A stretch of 59,526 nt of DNA, from positions 1-59,526 of the forward strand of contig DASXVN010000012.1 of NCBI GenBank assembly GCA_036504235.1, read 5' to 3'. This DNA comes from Zipacnadum sp036504235 (GTDB taxonomy: Bacteria; Armatimonadota; Zipacnadia; Zipacnadales; Zipacnadaceae). Below are positions 26,818 to 35,137 of the stretch, piece after piece. A program made the translations under genes and the position numbers. Below the pieces are notes generated by a model. It did not search any database and was not told the DNA's origin. It saw nothing but the letters and a program-made list of their open reading frames with translations. Numbering within the stretch: position 1 is the first letter of the stretch; each line of letters begins with the position of its first letter.

Positions 26818-28941
26818 CTAATCCAAGAATAGCGCGGAGGGACCGACCAGCGTCTCGTAGTGGACCTCCGGCTGGGAGGTCATCTCCACGCGCAGGGTCA
26901 CGTTGCCGCGGAAGCGGAACTGGAAGTACTGGTCGCAGTCGGCGGTGTGCAGGTAGCGCACGGTCTCGGTCCAGCCCTCCGCGCTGCGCAGCGAGACGCG
27001 CATGGTGCAACTGCCGGCGTGCGCGGCGGGCATCACCAGCGTCAGCCGGTGCTCCTGGTCGTCGGCGACGGTCAGGGCCAACTCCTCCGCCACGCCGGTC
27101 CCGGGGAGGGGCAGCGCGCCGTGCCAGGGCCGAGCGGCCGGCTCGTCTGCCGGGGGCTGTCCGGCAATCGTGAAGCTGGCGAAGCCGCTCTGCTGGTAGT
27201 TGGCCCAGTTGGGCTGGAAGAAGTTATCCGGCTTGACAGTGGCGGTGAAGGGCGCGAGCAGCTTCACCGTCGGCGTGGCGACCCCGGCGGTGGTCAACGT
27301 CTCGCTGGGGCGGTTCTTCTGCCAGTTCCACAGCACGTACCCGCCGCGCCCCACGGCCGGCTCGGGCAAGCCTCCGGGCAAGGTCGCCCGGGGCTGGCCC
27401 GCGGGGACGTCAGGCGTGATCGCCACCGTAGCCGCCTGGCGCACGCGGACGGCGGCCTCCAGTACGGGCAAGTCGCTTCCCTTAGCGGGCAGCATCTCGG
27501 CGATCGTCTCCGGGTCGGAGAAGAGCACGGGCTCCGCGAGCGGCGTGCATTCCATCGCACCGTACTTGTCGGTGACCCGCACAAAGACCTGCACCGCGCC
27601 TTGTAGCTTCTCCGCAGAGAAAGTAGGGACGGCGGGGGTAAGCTCCTTCGGGTCCGGCTGCAGCCGGTCGGTCGCGTCCCAGGTGAATAGGCGCTGTTTG
27701 TTGTTCCGCGGCCGCATCACTGGCAGCGGCCAGCGGGCGGAGTAGGTGCCGTCGGCGGCCTTGGCCCCCTCCACCGCGGTCCACTTCCAGGTGTCGGAGG
27801 TCAGCGCGGACCAGCCGCGTACCGGGTCCAGCTCAAAGGCGGGCGCCACGAAGAACTCCACCTTCTGCGGGGCCTCGGCGACCAGCGAGGCGGTCGCGAC
27901 CACCTCGCGGCCCGCGAGCTTCGCGCTCTGCAGGTGCACGACGGGGCGGGCCATCTTGCCCTTGAGCGCAGAGTCAAAGAACAGCACCGTCTGATCGAGG
28001 TCCCAGTAGCCGTGATTCTGATTGGGGCCGATGAGCAGGTGCTTGGGCTCGTTCATCGCCGCGAAGATGCGCATGGCCTTGGTGAGGCGGAAAGTCGGGT
28101 CGTTCGCGCCCACCGTGTAGAGCAGGGTGGGGTGGTGAGCGCGCAGGGTGAGGAAGGAGTCGAAGCGCACGCGCCAGGCTTGGGCGTCGGCATCGGTCCA
28201 GCCGCCGGGAAGCATGTTGTAGGCCTCCTCCTTCAGCCCGAAGTCGGAGGTGTAGACGGTGGGGTCCGCGGCGATGATCCGGTCGTCGATCCCGGCGAGC
28301 ATCGAGGTGAAAATGCCGCCGTAGGAGGCCCCCCAAGCGCCGAGTTTCTTCGCGTCCACTTCGGGCTGCGCGGTCAGCCAGGTCAGCCCCCGGCGGGCGG
28401 CAATCATGGCCTGATAGTGCAGGGAGGCGCGGAAGTCGTCCTCCTTGGACCAGTAGCCGGTCTTGGTGAAATCCAGCTTGCCATAGGTGCTGAAGCGCTT
28501 GACCATGTCGGGCGTCGCGGGGTTCCAGTCGGTCGAGGGGCGGAAGTCCCAGTCGTAGAAGAGCACCGCATAGCCCTTGGGCACAATGGTGCGCAGGGCG
28601 TTCCAGTAATAGCTGCCCGCGGTGCCGCGGATGCCGGTATCCGCGCCGTGGGTGGCGATGATCGCGGGCACCGGGTGGGCGGCGTCGGCCCCGTCCGGCA
28701 CCGCGTAGATGGCATGAATGCGCACTGCCTCGCCCTGGTAGACAATGCTCGTGTAGCGGAATTCCCGCCAGTGCCAGCCGTCCTCCTGCTTGGTCTCGAT
28801 CTCTTGCAGGTCAAACGGCAAGCCGACCGGCTCAGCGAAATAGTCCGCCGGCACGACCGGATCGGCGGCCCCCGCGGGGACGGCCAGCGCCCCAGCGAGC
28901 AGCATTAGAATGAGTCCCGTCAGCGCTACCGTCATATGCAT
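26818..28941 (-). CDS. Secreted alpha/beta-hydrolase (acetyl-xylan-esterase-like) with C-terminal beta domain
   Basis: The 707-residue exported protein has a signal peptide (LTGLILMLLAGALAVPAGAA, about 8-27). An alpha/beta-hydrolase domain spans about 45-380, with oxyanion stretch AIIATHGAD, nucleophile Ser206 in GAWGASYGGIF, Asp in TVGANDPTF and His in GPNQNHGYW. The remaining 320 residues are predicted beta-rich, with Trp- and Pro-rich repeats, and end in a domain that may bind carbohydrate. Related proteins are annotated acetyl xylan esterase or dipeptidyl peptidase-like; I favour an esterase acting on plant polysaccharide. GAGGAG lies before ATG 28941; the frame open to 29028 is not supported. 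It heads the operon with the flavoprotein and glycoside hydrolase. Confidence 0.78.
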   Translation of the reverse strand: MHMTVALTGLILMLLAGALAVPAGAADPVVPADYFAEPVGLPFDLQEIETKQEDGWHWREFRYTSIVYQGEAVRIHAIYAVPDGADAAHPVPAIIATHGADTGIRGTAGSYYWNALRTIVPKGYAVLFYDWDFRPSTDWNPATPDMVKRFSTYGKLDFTKTGYWSKEDDFRASLHYQAMIAARRGLTWLTAQPEVDAKKLGAWGASYGGIFTSMLAGIDDRIIAADPTVYTSDFGLKEEAYNMLPGGWTDADAQAWRVRFDSFLTLRAHHPTLLYTVGANDPTFRLTKAMRIFAAMNEPKHLLIGPNQNHGYWDLDQTVLFFDSALKGKMARPVVHLQSAKLAGREVVATASLVAEAPQKVEFFVAPAFELDPVRGWSALTSDTWKWTAVEGAKAADGTYSARWPLPVMRPRNNKQRLFTWDATDRLQPDPKELTPAVPTFSAEKLQGAVQVFVRVTDKYGAMECTPLAEPVLFSDPETIAEMLPAKGSDLPVLEAAVRVRQAATVAITPDVPAGQPRATLPGGLPEPAVGRGGYVLWNWQKNRPSETLTTAGVATPTVKLLAPFTATVKPDNFFQPNWANYQQSGFASFTIAGQPPADEPAARPWHGALPLPGTGVAEELALTVADDQEHRLTLVMPAAHAGSCTMRVSLRSAEGWTETVRYLHTADCDQYFQFRFRGNVTLRVEMTSQPEVHYETLVGPSALFLD

Positions 28942-29076
28942 GGTAACTCCTCGAGCCTGGTCTAGGCGGTGACGACCCCCGGCATAGACCCTATTTCCCC
29001 TCCGACCCGTCGAATACCCTCCCCTCATCGCGCCTGGCTAGAAGGACTGGGCCCGCCGGGCGAGGAAGCTGAGCGC

Positions 29077-30234
29077 ATGGGACTCTTGATGTTGGCCCTC
29101 GACTATCCCCCCGAGACCGGCGGCATTCAGCGGTACTGCTACGAGCTGGCGGCGGCGCTGCACCGGCGGGGCGAGACGATCATGGTGTTGGCCTCGGCGC
29201 AGCCGGGCGGCGAGGAATGGGACGCGCGTCAGGATTTCCCCTGCCGGCGCGTGACGGTCACCAGCCGGACGCAGGCGGCGACCGCCCTGGTGAGCGCCGT
29301 AGAGCAGGTGCTGGCAGAAGACGCGCTGGGCGAGCCGGTGGAGGCGATCCTCTGCGGCAAGTGGTTCCCGGAGGGGGCCGCCAGCCTGCTGCTCAAGCGC
29401 CGGCGCGGACTGCCCTACGCGGTGATCGGCCACGGTCGGGAGACTACGCTGACCGGCGGCAACCTGATGAAATGGATGATGCAGCGGTCGGTGCTCCGGG
29501 GCGCGGCGGGCGGGCTGGCGAACAGCCACTACACCGCGGGCCAACTGGCGCGGCGGGGCGTGCCCCGCGAGCGCCTGGCGCTGATCCTAGCGGCGGTCGC
29601 GCCGGAGGAGTTCCGGCCGGACCCGGCGGCGGTTGTGGCCCTGCGGGAGCGGCTGGGGCTGGGCGAGGAGCAGGTGCTGCTGACGGTGAGCCGGCTGGTC
29701 TCGCGCAAGGGGCAGGCGCAGGTGCTGCAGGCGCTACCGCGAATCCGCGAGCAGGTGGGGCCGGTCCGCTACCTGATCGTGGGCGAGGGGCCGGAGGCCG
29801 AGCCGCTGCAGCGGCTGACGGCCCAGCTGGGTCTGGAGGACGAGGTCCGGTTCCTCACCGGGGTGCCGGACGGCGACCTGCCCGCGCTCTACGCGCTGGC
29901 CGACGTGTTTGTCATGCCCAGCCGCGACCTGCCGGGCGAGCCGATTGAGGGCTTCGGCCTGGTCTACCTGGAGGCGGCGCTGTGCGGGACGCCCTCGATC
30001 GGCGGGACCACCGGCGGCACGGCGGACGCGATTCTCGACGGCGAGACGGGGCTGCTGGTGGACCCGGAGAAGCCGGAGGAGATCGCGGCGGCCTGTGTGC
30101 GGCTGTTGCAGGACCCGGCGCTGGCCGCGCGGATGGCCGCGGCCGGGCGGGAGCGGATTCTGCGCGAGTTGACCTGGGACCACGTGGCGCAGCGAACGAT
30201 CCGGGCCTTGGCCGATTGGGGCCGGCATGAGTGA
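29077..30234 (+). CDS. GT4-family glycosyltransferase
   Basis: The 385-residue GT-B fold enzyme transfers a sugar from a nucleotide donor, probably during polysaccharide or glycolipid assembly. The acceptor half starts MGLLMLALDYPPETGGIQRY. The donor half has LLTVSRLVSRKGQAQVLQAL and LIVGEGPEAEPLQRLTAQLG. The EX7E-type site is EGFGLVYLEAALCGTPSIGG. CGAGGAAGC precedes ATG 29077; a longer frame to 28969 has a Pro-rich leader without similarity to the family. The stop overlaps the next GT4 gene by 8 bp, so the two are coupled and likely act in one pathway. Confidence 0.9.
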   Translation: MGLLMLALDYPPETGGIQRYCYELAAALHRRGETIMVLASAQPGGEEWDARQDFPCRRVTVTSRTQAATALVSAVEQVLAEDALGEPVEAILCGKWFPEGAASLLLKRRRGLPYAVIGHGRETTLTGGNLMKWMMQRSVLRGAAGGLANSHYTAGQLARRGVPRERLALILAAVAPEEFRPDPAAVVALRERLGLGEEQVLLTVSRLVSRKGQAQVLQALPRIREQVGPVRYLIVGEGPEAEPLQRLTAQLGLEDEVRFLTGVPDGDLPALYALADVFVMPSRDLPGEPIEGFGLVYLEAALCGTPSIGGTTGGTADAILDGETGLLVDPEKPEEIAAACVRLLQDPALAARMAAAGRERILRELTWDHVAQRTIRALADWGRHE

Positions 30235-31441
30235 AGCTCCGCGCCGTATAGCCTATGTGGACCACGCCGAGGACCTCGGCGGGGCGGAGAAGAGCCTGGT
30301 GGAGTTCACCCGCCGGCTCGACCGCGACCGGTACTATCCGCTGCTCTTGCACACGCGCGGCGCCCAGTGGCTGCGCAGCGAGGACTGCGCCCACCTGGAG
30401 AAGATCGCGGTCTTCTCGCCGGGCGGCGTGCTGGACCGCCGGCGCACCGCGGTCGGCTCCAAGTTGCTGACCACCATGCGCGACCTGTACGCCTCGGCGG
30501 GGCCGGTCTACCGGGTGCTGCGCGGCCTGCGCCGGCACCGCGCGGAACTCGTGCACACCAACACCCTCAAGGCGCACCTGTTCGGCGGGCTGGCGGCGCG
30601 ACTGGCCCATTTGCCGCTGATCTGGCACGTCCGCGACCTTCTGGACGAGCGCGAGGGACTGCCCCTGCTGCGGCACGCGGCGAGCGCCTTCCAGCCCCGG
30701 ATCATCGCCATCTCCGAGGCGGTGGCGGCGCAATTTGAGGGGCTGCGAGTGCAAGTGGACGTCATCCCCAACGGAATTCCCCTGGAGAGCTTCACCCCCG
30801 GCGCGCCCTCGGCGGAGCTGCGCGCGCACTGCAACCTGAGTTCGGCGCAGGAGGTCATCGCCTGCGTGGGGCGACTCACCCCGTGGAAGGGGCATCGGAC
30901 GCTGCTGCGGGCTTTCGCCACGGTCGCGGCGCAGCGTCCGCAGGCGCGGCTGTTGGTGGTCGGCGAGGTGGCCTTCTGGGCGGACGAATACGAGCAGGAA
31001 CTGCACGACCTGGCGCAACGGCTGCAGCTCAACGGACAGGTGTGTTGGGCCGGATTCCGGGCGGATGTGCCCGAGGTGCTGCGGAGCTGCGACCTGCTGG
31101 TGCTGCCCTCGCGCAATGAGCCGTTCGGGCGGGTGCTGATTGAGGCGATGGCGGTGGGCAAGGCGGTGGTGGCTACCAACAGCGGCGGAGCGCCGGAGAT
31201 TGTGCTGCCGGAGGAAACGGGGCTGCTGGTCCCGCCCAATGACGTGGCGGCGCTGGCCGCGGCCCTGCTGCGGCTGCTGGAGGACCGCCCGCTGCGCGAG
31301 CGGCTCGCCGCCGCCGGGCAAGCTCGCGCGCGGGAGTTCTTTGACGTGCGCCGGGTGGTCGCTCAGGTGCAGAGCGTGTACCAGGAGATGCTGGGCAGCC
31401 CTCAGGAGTCGCCGGCACTAACGCGCTCCGCGTCCAAGTAG
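30227..31441 (+). CDS. GT4-family glycosyltransferase
   Basis: The 404-residue GT-B enzyme begins RRIAYVDHAEDLGGAEKSLV, with the glycine-rich acceptor loop. HTNTLKAHLFGGLAARLAHL and VDVIPNGIPLESF are typical of GT4. The donor half has VIACVGRLTPWKGHRTLLRA and NEPFGRVLIEAMAVGKAVVA (the EX7E site). Its ATG overlaps the previous gene's stop region (ATGAGTGA), a translational coupling signal. A perfect terminator hairpin lies 40 bp after the stop. The sugar is unknown. Together with the GT2 genes at 22.2 and 52.0 kb it indicates active surface glycan synthesis. Confidence 0.9.
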   Translation: MSEAPRRIAYVDHAEDLGGAEKSLVEFTRRLDRDRYYPLLLHTRGAQWLRSEDCAHLEKIAVFSPGGVLDRRRTAVGSKLLTTMRDLYASAGPVYRVLRGLRRHRAELVHTNTLKAHLFGGLAARLAHLPLIWHVRDLLDEREGLPLLRHAASAFQPRIIAISEAVAAQFEGLRVQVDVIPNGIPLESFTPGAPSAELRAHCNLSSAQEVIACVGRLTPWKGHRTLLRAFATVAAQRPQARLLVVGEVAFWADEYEQELHDLAQRLQLNGQVCWAGFRADVPEVLRSCDLLVLPSRNEPFGRVLIEAMAVGKAVVATNSGGAPEIVLPEETGLLVPPNDVAALAAALLRLLEDRPLRERLAAAGQARAREFFDVRRVVAQVQSVYQEMLGSPQESPALTRSASK

Positions 31442-31478
31442 CGGAAACCGCGCGGAGCAGCCCGGGACAGCCAAAACT

Positions 31479-31508
31479 AAGCGCGCAGCCCTTACTGGCT
31501 GCGCGCTT
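31479..31508. terminator. Bidirectional terminator between GT4 pair and ftsZ
   Basis: AAGCGCGCAGCC (31479-31490) pairs perfectly with GGCTGCGCGCTT (31497-31508) around a 6-nt loop. T- and A-containing flanks on both sides make it usable by both converging genes. Confidence 0.75.
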
Positions 31509-31550
31509 GATCTTGGTGAGCCCAATTGCGACGTCCTCGGCTGAGCAGCC

Positions 31551-32723
31551 CTAGCGCCGGCGCAGGAAGGCGGGGATGTCGATGTCGTCTTCGTCGTAGG
31601 TCGGCATTTCCTCGGCGAAGGCGGCTCCCGTCGCGGCCGGTTCCGGGACGTTGGCCGCCGTGGTGGCGGAGGGGACGGAGCTGCTGGCGCGCGGGGCCGG
31701 AGTGGCCGCCGCTTCGGGGCGAACGCGGCGGGCAGCCGGCTTGGCCTCGTCAAAACCAGTGGCCAGTACCGTGATGCGCACCTGGCCTTCCATCTTGGGA
31801 TCGGTGACCGCGCCCAGGGTCAGGTCCACATCGCCCTGGTCGCCCTGCGCGGCTTCCTGGACGATGGCGCAGGCCTCGTGGACCTCCTTGAGGGTCAGGT
31901 CCGGGCCGGCAGTGATGTTGAACAGGACCGAGCGCGCGCCCTGGATGTCGACCTCCAGCAGCGGGCTGGCGATGGCGGAGCGGGCGGCCTGCACGGCGCG
32001 GTTCTCGCCGCTGGCCTCCCCGATCCCCATCATGGCGGTGCCCGCGTCCTTGAGGACGGCGCGCACGTCGGCAAAGTCGAGGTTAATCAGGCCGGGCACC
32101 ACGATGACTTCACTGATGCCCCGTACGCCCTGCTGCAGCACGGTGTCGGCCATAGCGAAGGCCTCCTGCAGGGTGAGGTTCTCCTCGCCCAGTTGCAGCA
32201 GGCGGTCGTTGGGGATGACGATCAGGGTGTCCACGTGCTCCTTGAGCCGGGAGATGCCGTCGGCGGCGAGTTCCGCGCGCCGGTGGCCCTCCACGGCGAA
32301 GGGCTTGGTGACCACGCCGATGGTGAGCGCGCCCAGTTCGCGGGCGATCTCGGCGACCACCGCGCTGGCCCCGGTGCCGGTGCCGCCGCCCATGCCGCAG
32401 GTGACGAAGACCATGTCGGCTCCGTCGAGCGCCATCATGACGTCCTGGCGGCTTTCCTCGGCGGACTGGCGGCCGAGGTCGGGATTGCCCCCGGTGCCCA
32501 AGCCCCGGGTGAGCTGCGCGCCGATCTGGAGTTTGCGGTCGGCCGCGGAGAGGTCGAGCACCTGCTCATCGGTGTTGATGGCGAGGTACTCCACACCCAT
32601 CAGTCCGCTTTCGATCATGCGGTCGACGGCGTTGGAGCCGCCGCCGCCTACACCGACTACGCGGATCTTAGCGTACTCCTCTACATTCTGCCTCAGCATC
32701 GGGGTTGATCCTTTCTTGGGCAT
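31551..32723 (-). CDS. ftsZ: Cell-division GTPase FtsZ
   Basis: The 390-residue tubulin homologue forms the division ring. IRVVGVGGGGSNAVDRMIES begins the GTP-binding core, and the tubulin signature is GMGGGTGTGA. The T7 synergy region is present, including VVPGLINLDFADVRAVLKDA. A variable Ala/Pro-rich linker leads to the conserved tail DIDIPAFLRRR, which binds FtsA or other partners. The start at 32723 has AAGGA 7 nt before it; ATG 32699 (382 residues) is also well placed after AAAGGA, so the N-terminus is uncertain by 8 residues. A longer frame to 32843 runs through the promoter and is excluded. The gene is away from the usual dcw cluster and downstream of grpE. Confidence 0.95.
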   Translation of the reverse strand: MPKKGSTPMLRQNVEEYAKIRVVGVGGGGSNAVDRMIESGLMGVEYLAINTDEQVLDLSAADRKLQIGAQLTRGLGTGGNPDLGRQSAEESRQDVMMALDGADMVFVTCGMGGGTGTGASAVVAEIARELGALTIGVVTKPFAVEGHRRAELAADGISRLKEHVDTLIVIPNDRLLQLGEENLTLQEAFAMADTVLQQGVRGISEVIVVPGLINLDFADVRAVLKDAGTAMMGIGEASGENRAVQAARSAIASPLLEVDIQGARSVLFNITAGPDLTLKEVHEACAIVQEAAQGDQGDVDLTLGAVTDPKMEGQVRITVLATGFDEAKPAARRVRPEAAATPAPRASSSVPSATTAANVPEPAATGAAFAEEMPTYDEDDIDIPAFLRRR

Positions 32724-32814
32724 GCCACAGTCCTTGCGCGTCGGAGTTTCCGCGGGCAGGGATTTCTCATTCCGCAACGGGAAATCGCCAATTGTTTTTC
32801 TACAAGAATTGCCA

Positions 32815-32843
32815 ATTATAGGCGCAGGCCTGCCGGGCGTCAA
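32815..32843 (-). promoter_or_regulatory. Near-consensus ftsZ promoter
   Basis: On the minus strand TTGACG (32843-32838) and TATAAT (32820-32815) are 17 nt apart. Transcription should start near 32808, leaving a leader of about 85 nt. The leader holds an imperfect inverted repeat GGCAATT/AATTGGC that overlaps the start region and might be an operator or RNA hairpin. Confidence 0.85.
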
Positions 32844-32900
32844 GCCGCGGTCCGCGCCGTGTCCGGCGCTGAATGGGTGCGGCGGGCTGCCGGAGGCCCC

Positions 32901-33458
32901 TCAGTCCCGGGCCACGGCCACCCGCACCTGCGCCGGGCGCAGCAGGCGCTCGTGCAGCAGGTAGCCTTTGCGCAGTTCTTCCACGACGGTTCCCTCGGCC
33001 GGGTCGCCGGCGGCGACCGGCTCCGCGTCCACGGCCTCATGGTGCGCCGGGTCGAAAACCGCGCCCAGCGCCGCGATCGGCTGCAGTCCGTATTGCCCCA
33101 GCGTGTCCAGCAGTTGCCGGTAGGTCAGCCAGACGCCTTCGGCCAGGGCGGTCTCGCCCTCACCGTGTTCCTGCGCGGCGGCCAGGGCCATCTCTAGATG
33201 GTCCAGCGTCGGCAGGAGGCTCTCCAGCAGCCGGGCCAGACCGAAGCGCGTCTGCTCGGCCTGCTCGCGGGCGACCCGCTGGCGGTAGTTACGCAGGTCG
33301 GCCAGGGCGCGCAGGTGCGAGTCACGCTCTTGCTCCAATTCCCCCTGCAGGCGCGCGAGCCCTTCCTCCAGAGTGAGGTCGTCGTCAGAAGAAGTATCCT
33401 CCGCGTTGTCGCCGGATTCGCTTTCCACGCGACGAATATCGTCAGGTTGGTCGGTCAT
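32901..33458 (-). CDS. grpE: GrpE nucleotide-exchange factor
   Basis: The 185-residue co-chaperone releases ADP from DnaK. A charged, acidic N-terminus (1-35) leads into the long coiled coil (about 38-75, with LEEGLARLQGELEQERDSHL). A four-helix region and C-terminal beta-wing follow with GAVFDPAHHEAVDAEPVA, the GrpE signature. GGAGG precedes the ATG. It is the third gene after hrcA and the archaeal-like chaperonin, 38 bp downstream of the latter. dnaK and dnaJ, its usual neighbours, do not follow; ftsZ does. Confidence 0.93.
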   Translation of the reverse strand: MTDQPDDIRRVESESGDNAEDTSSDDDLTLEEGLARLQGELEQERDSHLRALADLRNYRQRVAREQAEQTRFGLARLLESLLPTLDHLEMALAAAQEHGEGETALAEGVWLTYRQLLDTLGQYGLQPIAALGAVFDPAHHEAVDAEPVAAGDPAEGTVVEELRKGYLLHERLLRPAQVRVAVARD

Positions 33459-33496
33459 AGGTCAGGCCTCCGTACGGCGGGCAGAACTCCGCGGCC

Positions 33497-35080
33497 CTAG
33501 CGCGAGTCGGCGTCGGGCAGTTCGGCGGACTGCGGCTTCTGCCGGATGATTGTATTGATGCGCAGGATGGCCTCGGCGATTTCGAGCGCCGCCTGCAGGG
33601 CTTGGTGCTTGACCGGCGCGGCGTCCACGATGCCGGCCGTCAGCATATCAACGATCTGGCCACTGTCGCAGTTCACCGCCAGCGCACCGTTGCCCGTAGC
33701 GGATTGCTCCGCCCAGACCTGCTCGACCTTCTCCAGGGGGTTGAAGCCCGCGTTGAGGATGATCTGGGCCAGGGGGCGCTTGAGCGCCTCCACGAGGCAG
33801 TCAATCCCGTACGCGGCCATGCCGGGGGCCTCGCTGCGGAAGCGGGCCACGTGGCGGGCGCAGGCGATCTCACAGGCGCCGCCGCCGGGCAATACGCCCC
33901 CGCGGACTGCCGCCTGCACCGCGCCGGCCGCATCCTCGGCGATGCGCTGGCGCTCCTGCCGCACTTCACGCGTGGCCGCGCCGACCAGCAGCGTGGCCGC
34001 CGGACGGCCCGCGCCGCCTAGCACCTGAAGATGATCGAAACGCTCGTTCTCCACCACCCGCTCGGCGAAGCCGAAGAAAGCGGCGAGTTCCGCCGGTGGT
34101 TTCTTGAGGCTGGCGCGCTTGATCGGGCGCGCCCCGGTGGCCTCGGCGAGGCGAGCCAGATCGCGGCGGGAGAGCCGGCGCACGGCCAGCGCCCCGGCGG
34201 CGGTCAGCAGCTCCTCCGCTGCGTCGGAAATCCCGCGCCGCACCAGGAAGCAGTTGGCCCCCGCCTCCAGTAGTGCCGCGAGGCCGCGCAGGAACTCCTC
34301 CTGCAGGCGCAGATAACGCTGGAAACCGGCCTCCGTGCCGAGCGCCCCGGCCTCCAGTTCCTCCGGCTCCAGGGCATCGTCAATCAATACGATGGTGGCG
34401 GGCGCGACCTCGCGGGGCATCTGCCGGTTGAGGCGCGTGCGGTCCAGGACCAGGCCCGCCACCAGCTCGGTGGGCGCGCCCTCCTGGGCCAGCACGGTCT
34501 CGTCCAGGCGGAAGTCCTCCTCGCGGAGGCGGTCAAAACCTAGTTGCGCGGCGGCGGCGACGGTCAGGTCGGCCAGCTCCGCCTCGCCGCGCCCGGCGAT
34601 CAGCGCTGCCTGGCGCAGCCGCGGGTCGGCGGCGTCCTCCACGGGTCGCGACTGCTCCTCTAGATAGGCGCGCGCGTGGCGCATGCCGATCTGGAGGCCC
34701 TCAATGATCTTGATAACCGGAACGCCGCCGCGGACCTGGCGAACGCCCTCACTGACCAACGCAGCGGCCAGGAGCGTGGCGGTGGTGGTGCCGTCGCCCA
34801 CGGCCTGGGCCTGGGCCTGCGCGGTGCCGATGACCAGGCGGGCGGCCGGGTGGTTGATCTCCATGCGCTCCAGAATGGTCGCGCCGTCGTTGGTGATGGT
34901 GACCTCGCCGTAGCGGTCCACCAGCATGGAATTGAGCCCCTTGGGCCCCAGCGTGCCCTCCACCGCGGAGGCAATCGCGACCACCGCGGCCGCGTTGGCC
35001 TGCAGGGCGGTGGTGCGTTCCGCGGGGGTTCCCGGGGTTCGTTCCGGGCCGGCAGGGTTAGGCAGGTCGGCGCTACTCAT
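33497..35080 (-). CDS. Group III (thermosome/CCT-like) chaperonin
   Basis: The 527-residue ATP-driven folding chamber subunit is of the archaeal type, not GroEL. The equatorial domain has EGTLGPKGLNSMLVDRYGEV (41-60), TNDGATIL (63-70) and GDGTTTATLL (95-104), the nucleotide site. The later part has VLPGGGACEIACARHVA, AQIILNAGFNPLEKVEQV, and SGQIVDMLTAGIVDAAPVKH with ALEIAEAILRINTIIRQ, which closely follow thermosome sequence. GroEL's GGM tail and GroES-binding features are absent. Group III chaperonins have a built-in lid and occur in some Firmicutes, reported with the dnaK operon. Here the gene sits between hrcA (57 bp) and grpE (38 bp). GGGAG precedes ATG 35080; the frame open to 35125 lacks similarity. 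Confidence 0.92.
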   Translation of the reverse strand: MSSADLPNPAGPERTPGTPAERTTALQANAAAVVAIASAVEGTLGPKGLNSMLVDRYGEVTITNDGATILERMEINHPAARLVIGTAQAQAQAVGDGTTTATLLAAALVSEGVRQVRGGVPVIKIIEGLQIGMRHARAYLEEQSRPVEDAADPRLRQAALIAGRGEAELADLTVAAAAQLGFDRLREEDFRLDETVLAQEGAPTELVAGLVLDRTRLNRQMPREVAPATIVLIDDALEPEELEAGALGTEAGFQRYLRLQEEFLRGLAALLEAGANCFLVRRGISDAAEELLTAAGALAVRRLSRRDLARLAEATGARPIKRASLKKPPAELAAFFGFAERVVENERFDHLQVLGGAGRPAATLLVGAATREVRQERQRIAEDAAGAVQAAVRGGVLPGGGACEIACARHVARFRSEAPGMAAYGIDCLVEALKRPLAQIILNAGFNPLEKVEQVWAEQSATGNGALAVNCDSGQIVDMLTAGIVDAAPVKHQALQAALEIAEAILRINTIIRQKPQSAELPDADSR

Positions 35081-35137
35081 GGTAATTCTCCCGGGTGGGG
35101 GGTAGGTGCTCAGGCAGGTCGGCACAGCGGGGAGCCG

